DNA of 64,000 bases. Origin: UBA1351 sp963677885. GTDB taxonomy: Bacteria > Bacillota > Clostridia > Lachnospirales > Vallitaleaceae. The notes below the pieces were generated by a model. It saw only the letters and a list, made by a program, of their open reading frames with translations. It had not been told where the DNA came from and ran no database searches. Of this stretch, positions 60,619-64,000 are shown in pieces (the stretch's first letter is position 1; each line of letters begins with the position of its first letter). Where the stretch lies: assembly GCA_963677885.1 (NCBI GenBank), contig OY782500.1:3844001-3908000 (forward strand), written 5' to 3'. Made by a program: the position numbers and the translations under genes.

Positions 60619-62274
60619 ATGAAAAAGATTGTAGCGTTATTATTGATTTTAACTTTAGCAATGGGCATTGTTGGCTGTAGCTCAGATAAAGAGGACAGCA
60701 CAGGTGCCAGTACAACAGAAACAAACGAAACAAAAGATCCAAAAGTACTTCGTGTAGGTACAGATGTTGCGCTTCCAGCTATGGACCAACATATTGCAAC
60801 TGACGGATTATCCTTTGAAACAATTGGAGCAACTATTGAAGGTTTGTATATGACTGCTGCTGACGGTAGTGTATATCCAGCACTTGCAGAATCACATACT
60901 ATGTCTGAAGATGGAATGACTTATACCTTTACTCTTCGTGATGGTGTAAAGTGGTCCAACGGTGATGCCGTAACAGCCAATGACTTTGTATTTAGCTGGA
61001 GACGTCTTGTTGATCCGGAAATGGCAAGTGATTACAGCTTTATCGGTGATGTTGCCGGTCTTAAAAATGCAGCAGCTATTATGGCTGGTGAAATGGCAAC
61101 TACAGAACTTGGTGTAACAGCAACAGATGATAAGACTTTAGTTGTCGAACTTGAAAGACCGGTGCCTTACTTCTTATCATTGACTGCATTTACAACTTTC
61201 TTCCCACTTAATGAAGCATTCGTTACTGAAAAAGGTGAAGCTTACGGCCAGACTCCAGACGACTTACTTGCTTGTGGTCCTTACAAGATGGTTGAGTGGA
61301 ATAAGGGATACGGATTCAAACTTGAAAAGAATGCAGACTACTATGATGCTGATGCTGTAAAATTGGATGCTCTTGAGTTTAGAGTTATCAAGGACAGTCA
61401 AACAGCTGCAATCAAATTCGATTCAGGCGAACTTGATATGGTTAAGTTAACTTCCGAGCTTGTAGATAATTACAAGGACTCAGAAGCTTATACAAACATT
61501 AACGCATCCTATGTATGGTATATTGCACCAAACCTTGATGATGCAGTATTCTCCAACTTAAAAGCCCGTCAAGCGATTCAGTTCGCTGTAAATAAAGAAG
61601 GTATTGTTAACAATATCTTAAATGATGGTTCTACAGTAGCAGACTTTATTATTCCTACTGGCCTTGCAACTGGTCCTGACGGAAAAGATTTTAGAGAAAC
61701 CTCTAAAAATGATTATGGAAAATTTGATGCTGAAAAAGCTGCTAAGTACTGGGAAGAGGCAAAAGCTGAACTTGGTATGGATGAAGTGAGTATCGAAATC
61801 TTATTTGATGATTCTGAAACAGTGAAGAAAATGGCTGAATTCATACAGGCAGAACTTGAAACCAACCTTCCTGGTTTAACTGTAAGCCTGAAGTCACAAC
61901 CTAAGAAAAACCGTCTTGAGCTTATGAGAAACGGTGAATATCAAGTAGGTCTTACCCGTTGGGGACCCGACTACGCGGACCCATTGACTTACCTTGACCT
62001 CTTCTTAACTGGTGGCGCCAACAACTTCCCTAACTATGCAAGCGAAAAGTATGATGAGTTAACGATCGCAAGTGCAACGACGTTAGCCGGTGATGCTGAA
62101 GCCCGTTGGGAAGCTATGAAAGAGGCAGAAGATCTTCTTCTTGCAACAGACGCAGCGATTGCTCCACTGTATCAGGCTGGTTACGCATACCTGATCAACC
62201 CTAAAGTGGTTGGTTTAGAAGACCATGCCATTGGTATTACATTCGTTTACAAGAATGTAGATATCAACGAATAG
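60619..62274 (+). CDS. Oligopeptide-type ABC transporter substrate-binding lipoprotein
   Basis: A 551-residue family 5 solute-binding protein. Signal peptide 1-19 with Cys20 in GIVGC, followed by a short Ser/Thr-rich linker. LSFETIGATIEGLYMTAADG (about 64-83), YTFTLRDGVKWSNGDAVTAN with DFVFSWRRL (about 100-130), CGPYKMVEWNKG (about 218) and RQAIQFAVNKEGI (about 318) are OppA family blocks. Peptides are the likely ligand, consistent with an amino-acid-fermenting host. GGAGGGA is the RBS. Two permease genes follow behind an intercistronic terminator. Confidence 0.95.
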   Translation: MKKIVALLLILTLAMGIVGCSSDKEDSTGASTTETNETKDPKVLRVGTDVALPAMDQHIATDGLSFETIGATIEGLYMTAADGSVYPALAESHTMSEDGMTYTFTLRDGVKWSNGDAVTANDFVFSWRRLVDPEMASDYSFIGDVAGLKNAAAIMAGEMATTELGVTATDDKTLVVELERPVPYFLSLTAFTTFFPLNEAFVTEKGEAYGQTPDDLLACGPYKMVEWNKGYGFKLEKNADYYDADAVKLDALEFRVIKDSQTAAIKFDSGELDMVKLTSELVDNYKDSEAYTNINASYVWYIAPNLDDAVFSNLKARQAIQFAVNKEGIVNNILNDGSTVADFIIPTGLATGPDGKDFRETSKNDYGKFDAEKAAKYWEEAKAELGMDEVSIEILFDDSETVKKMAEFIQAELETNLPGLTVSLKSQPKKNRLELMRNGEYQVGLTRWGPDYADPLTYLDLFLTGGANNFPNYASEKYDELTIASATTLAGDAEARWEAMKEAEDLLLATDAAIAPLYQAGYAYLINPKVVGLEDHAIGITFVYKNVDINE

Positions 62275-62299
62275 ATCAGAGTCAATCTGAAATTGAACA

Positions 62300-62331
62300 A
62301 TAAGCCGTAGAGTAATCTACGGCTTATCTTT
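62300..62331 (+). terminator. Intra-operon terminator between binding protein and permease genes
   Basis: ATAAGCCGTAGA (62300-62311) / TCTACGGCTTAT (62316-62327), a perfect 12-bp stem with a GTAA loop and a short T/C-rich tail. Partial termination here would give more binding protein than permease. Confidence 0.85.
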
Positions 62332-62404
62332 CTTCTACTAAATAAAAGAGGTGGTCCTCTTCCTAGAATAGAAGTTTATCTTTAAGTAATGAGTAGGTGA
62401 TGAG

Positions 62405-63361
62405 ATGATTAAATATATTGGACAGCGGTTGGTCATAGCTGTAGTGACGCTTTTTGTCATTATGACCATTCTTTTTTTACTCCTGCAGTTTTTACCCGGT
62501 TCACCTTTTAACGATGAAAAACTGTCAGACAGCCAAAAAGAATTATTATATGAAAAATATGGATTAAATGAACCGATTACGACACAGTACGCACTATTTC
62601 TTAAGAATATAACGACCAAAGGTGATTTTGGTGTTTCCTATACAATTGAAAAAAATGCCCAGGTTAGCGACATGATCAGGCAAAGACTGCCAATGTCCAT
62701 GCGTCTGGGTGTTCAGGCCATTGTTTTTGGAGCCTTTATCGGTATTGTTTTGGCTTCCGTGGCTGCCCTCAAGAAAAATTCCATTTGGGATACGGCAACA
62801 ACATTTTTTTCCGTTATCGGTATTTCGGTACCCTCTTATGTTTTTGCCCTTGGTTTGGTCTATTTTCTTGGTTATAAACTGACTAAAGCGACAGGAATTG
62901 CCTTTTTTCCATTAACATTTGACTTGTATGCTCCGATCAAATCAAGTATATTGCCAACGATAGCCTTGTCCATGTTTGTCATTGCAACGGTAGCCCGTTT
63001 TATGAGAACGGAGCTCATTGAAGTCCTTGGTTCCGATTACATTCTATTGGCTGAAGCCAAGGGACTTAATGCAAGGAAGGTTATTTTTAGACACTCTTTA
63101 CGTAATGCCTTAATACCTGTAATTACAGTTTTAGGACCCTTAACGGTTAGTTTGATGACAGGTTCCTTGGTAATTGAGAGGGTTTTTGGTATTCCGGGTA
63201 TCGGTGACCTTCTGGTTACGGCCATCAGTGTTAATGACCTTAATGTCATTATTGCCGTTGCTTTTTTCTACAGTGCTTTTTATATCGTTATGCAATTGGC
63301 CATTGATATTCTCTACGGTATTATTGACCCAAGAATTCGTGTTGCAAAAGGAGGTAACTAA
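62405..63361 (+). CDS. Oligopeptide-type ABC transporter permease (OppB-like)
   Basis: A 318-residue inner-membrane permease with about six helices. TM1 is at about 9-31. The extracytoplasmic loop contains LSDSQKELLYEKYGLNEPI (about 40-58). The ATPase-contact EAA loop is LAEAKGLNARKVIFRHSLRN (about 217-236), followed by IPGIGDLLVTAI. It forms the channel with the OppC-like subunit encoded next; the stop and start overlap by one base (TAATG). The start ATG 62405 follows GTAGGTGATG. Confidence 0.94.
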   Translation: MIKYIGQRLVIAVVTLFVIMTILFLLLQFLPGSPFNDEKLSDSQKELLYEKYGLNEPITTQYALFLKNITTKGDFGVSYTIEKNAQVSDMIRQRLPMSMRLGVQAIVFGAFIGIVLASVAALKKNSIWDTATTFFSVIGISVPSYVFALGLVYFLGYKLTKATGIAFFPLTFDLYAPIKSSILPTIALSMFVIATVARFMRTELIEVLGSDYILLAEAKGLNARKVIFRHSLRNALIPVITVLGPLTVSLMTGSLVIERVFGIPGIGDLLVTAISVNDLNVIIAVAFFYSAFYIVMQLAIDILYGIIDPRIRVAKGGN

Positions 63362-64000
63362 TGGATCAGTCTTTATCAAATGATTACAAAAAAGAAGAAA
63401 ACCTAAAGAAGCCTTCCTTAAGTATAGATCCGGCTAATTTTGAACGGGTATTTACCAGTGAGGATTTTCAGAAAGATGTGGTCTATGAAGGCATCAGTTT
63501 CTGGAAGGATGTCCGTCTTCGTTTCCAGGCCAATAGAGGTGCTGTTGTCGGTGCCTTCTTTATTTTGATTATTGCTTTTATGGCCTTTGTGGGTCCATAT
63601 ATGAACAGTCACACCTATAAGAGCAAAGTTGATGAACACATTAACCTGCCACCAAGGGTTCCGGGTATTGAAAAACTTGGGATTTTAGATGGTGAGGTTA
63701 ACGGTGTCAATGTCTATGAAAAAAGAGACTTGGATGATGTCTACTACTGGTTTGGTACGGATAATCTTGGTCGTGACCTGTGGACCAGAACCTGGGTAGG
63801 AACAAGGGTATCTATTTATATTGCTATGCTGGCTGTTATTATCGATATGATTATCGGTATGGGGTATGGTTTGGTATCCGGTTATGTAGGAGGTACCTTA
63901 GACAGCGCCATGCAGCGTTTTATCGAAATACTCAGTGGTATTCCCAGACTGGTTATTGTTACCCTCTTTGTTATTATCCTGAATCCGGGAATCCTATCCA
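63361..64000 (+). CDS. Oligopeptide-type ABC transporter permease (OppC-like), 3' end beyond window
   Basis: The frame runs from ATG 63361 (GGAGG just upstream) to the window edge: 213 complete codons without a stop. A soluble N-terminus of about 60 residues precedes a membrane helix (VVGAFFILIIAFMAFVGPYM, about 62-81). A long loop follows with WFGTDNLGRDLWTRTWVGTR (about 130-149), the conserved OppC entry motif, and then more membrane helices (YIAMLAVIIDMIIG). The EAA loop lies beyond the edge. Transporter ATPase genes are expected downstream. Confidence 0.93.
   Translation, partial: MDQSLSNDYKKEENLKKPSLSIDPANFERVFTSEDFQKDVVYEGISFWKDVRLRFQANRGAVVGAFFILIIAFMAFVGPYMNSHTYKSKVDEHINLPPRVPGIEKLGILDGEVNGVNVYEKRDLDDVYYWFGTDNLGRDLWTRTWVGTRVSIYIAMLAVIIDMIIGMGYGLVSGYVGGTLDSAMQRFIEILSGIPRLVIVTLFVIILNPGILS

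Noticed and set aside
1..64000. tRNA, rRNA, tmRNA or cyclic-di-GMP riboswitch in the intergenic regions
   Set aside because: Reading the gaps on both strands I found no cloverleaf with a TTCGA-type T-loop, no rRNA-like segment and no riboswitch core motif; a covariance-model search would be the decisive test.

Overview
This 64 kb window is a chromosomal segment of an AT-rich, anaerobic, fermentative member of the Bacillota, most likely Clostridia. The evidence is AT-rich intergenic DNA, AGGAGG-type ribosome binding sites, several TTG and GTG starts, a ferredoxin-linked 2-oxoacid oxidoreductase, butyrate-kinase-type energy conservation and a molybdenum/tungsten formate dehydrogenase. I do not assign a genus. 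I saw no rRNA, tRNA, CRISPR array, prophage or transposase gene.

Layout. 1-5 kb: a truncated hypothetical gene, a FliB-like lysine methylase, an acetyltransferase, and a MerR regulator divergent from an NAD-dependent dehydrogenase behind a textbook MerR-type promoter. 5-9.4 kb: a fructose-family PTS with separate IIA, IIC and IIB subunits, an HPr-like protein and a PRD regulator. 9.5-23 kb: four GGDEF proteins, a UvrD-type helicase, gapA, a lipoprotein, two RNA methyltransferases, an esterase and a ROK sugar kinase. 23-28.3 kb: an atypical RsmH, an ABC-F protein and a histidine kinase followed by the stub of its response regulator. 28.4-32.5 kb: fdhA-mobA-fdhD. 32.7-36.3 kb: potassium uptake genes, then a DUF302 gene with a Fur-box-like site and a membrane protein. 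36.4-47 kb: three more GGDEF proteins, a chemoreceptor, an esterase, and an operon of Lcl-domain lipoprotein plus two-component system. 47.2-53.1 kb: a branched-chain amino acid fermentation locus. 53.2-54.8 kb: two adjoining tandem arrays of palindromic repeats. 54.8-60.4 kb: a GntR regulator, an HD-GYP response regulator, a hybrid kinase and a solute-binding lipoprotein. 60.6-64 kb: the start of an oligopeptide-type ABC transporter operon, cut off by the window.

How it fits together. The metabolic centrepiece is ilvE-vorDBAC (minus strand) divergent from buk-ptb (plus strand). It can convert branched-chain amino acids to 2-oxoacids, acyl-CoA, acyl-phosphate and acid plus ATP, with reduced ferredoxin as by-product. 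The same 15-bp pseudo-palindrome occurs in the ilvE/buk intergenic region and in the promoter of the nearby GntR gene. In both it fills the spacer between plausible -35 and -10 boxes, so I infer that this GntR protein is the pathway's autoregulated repressor. The peptide transporter downstream could feed the pathway.

The second theme is cyclic-di-GMP signalling: seven GGDEF proteins with different sensory modules and one HD-GYP response regulator, with no EAL protein in view. The best leads for new biology are the GntR regulon, the two hairpin repeat arrays, the truncated response regulator, an HPr-like protein with His15 but glycine at position 46, and two signalling operons that pair secreted or lipid-anchored proteins with kinases.
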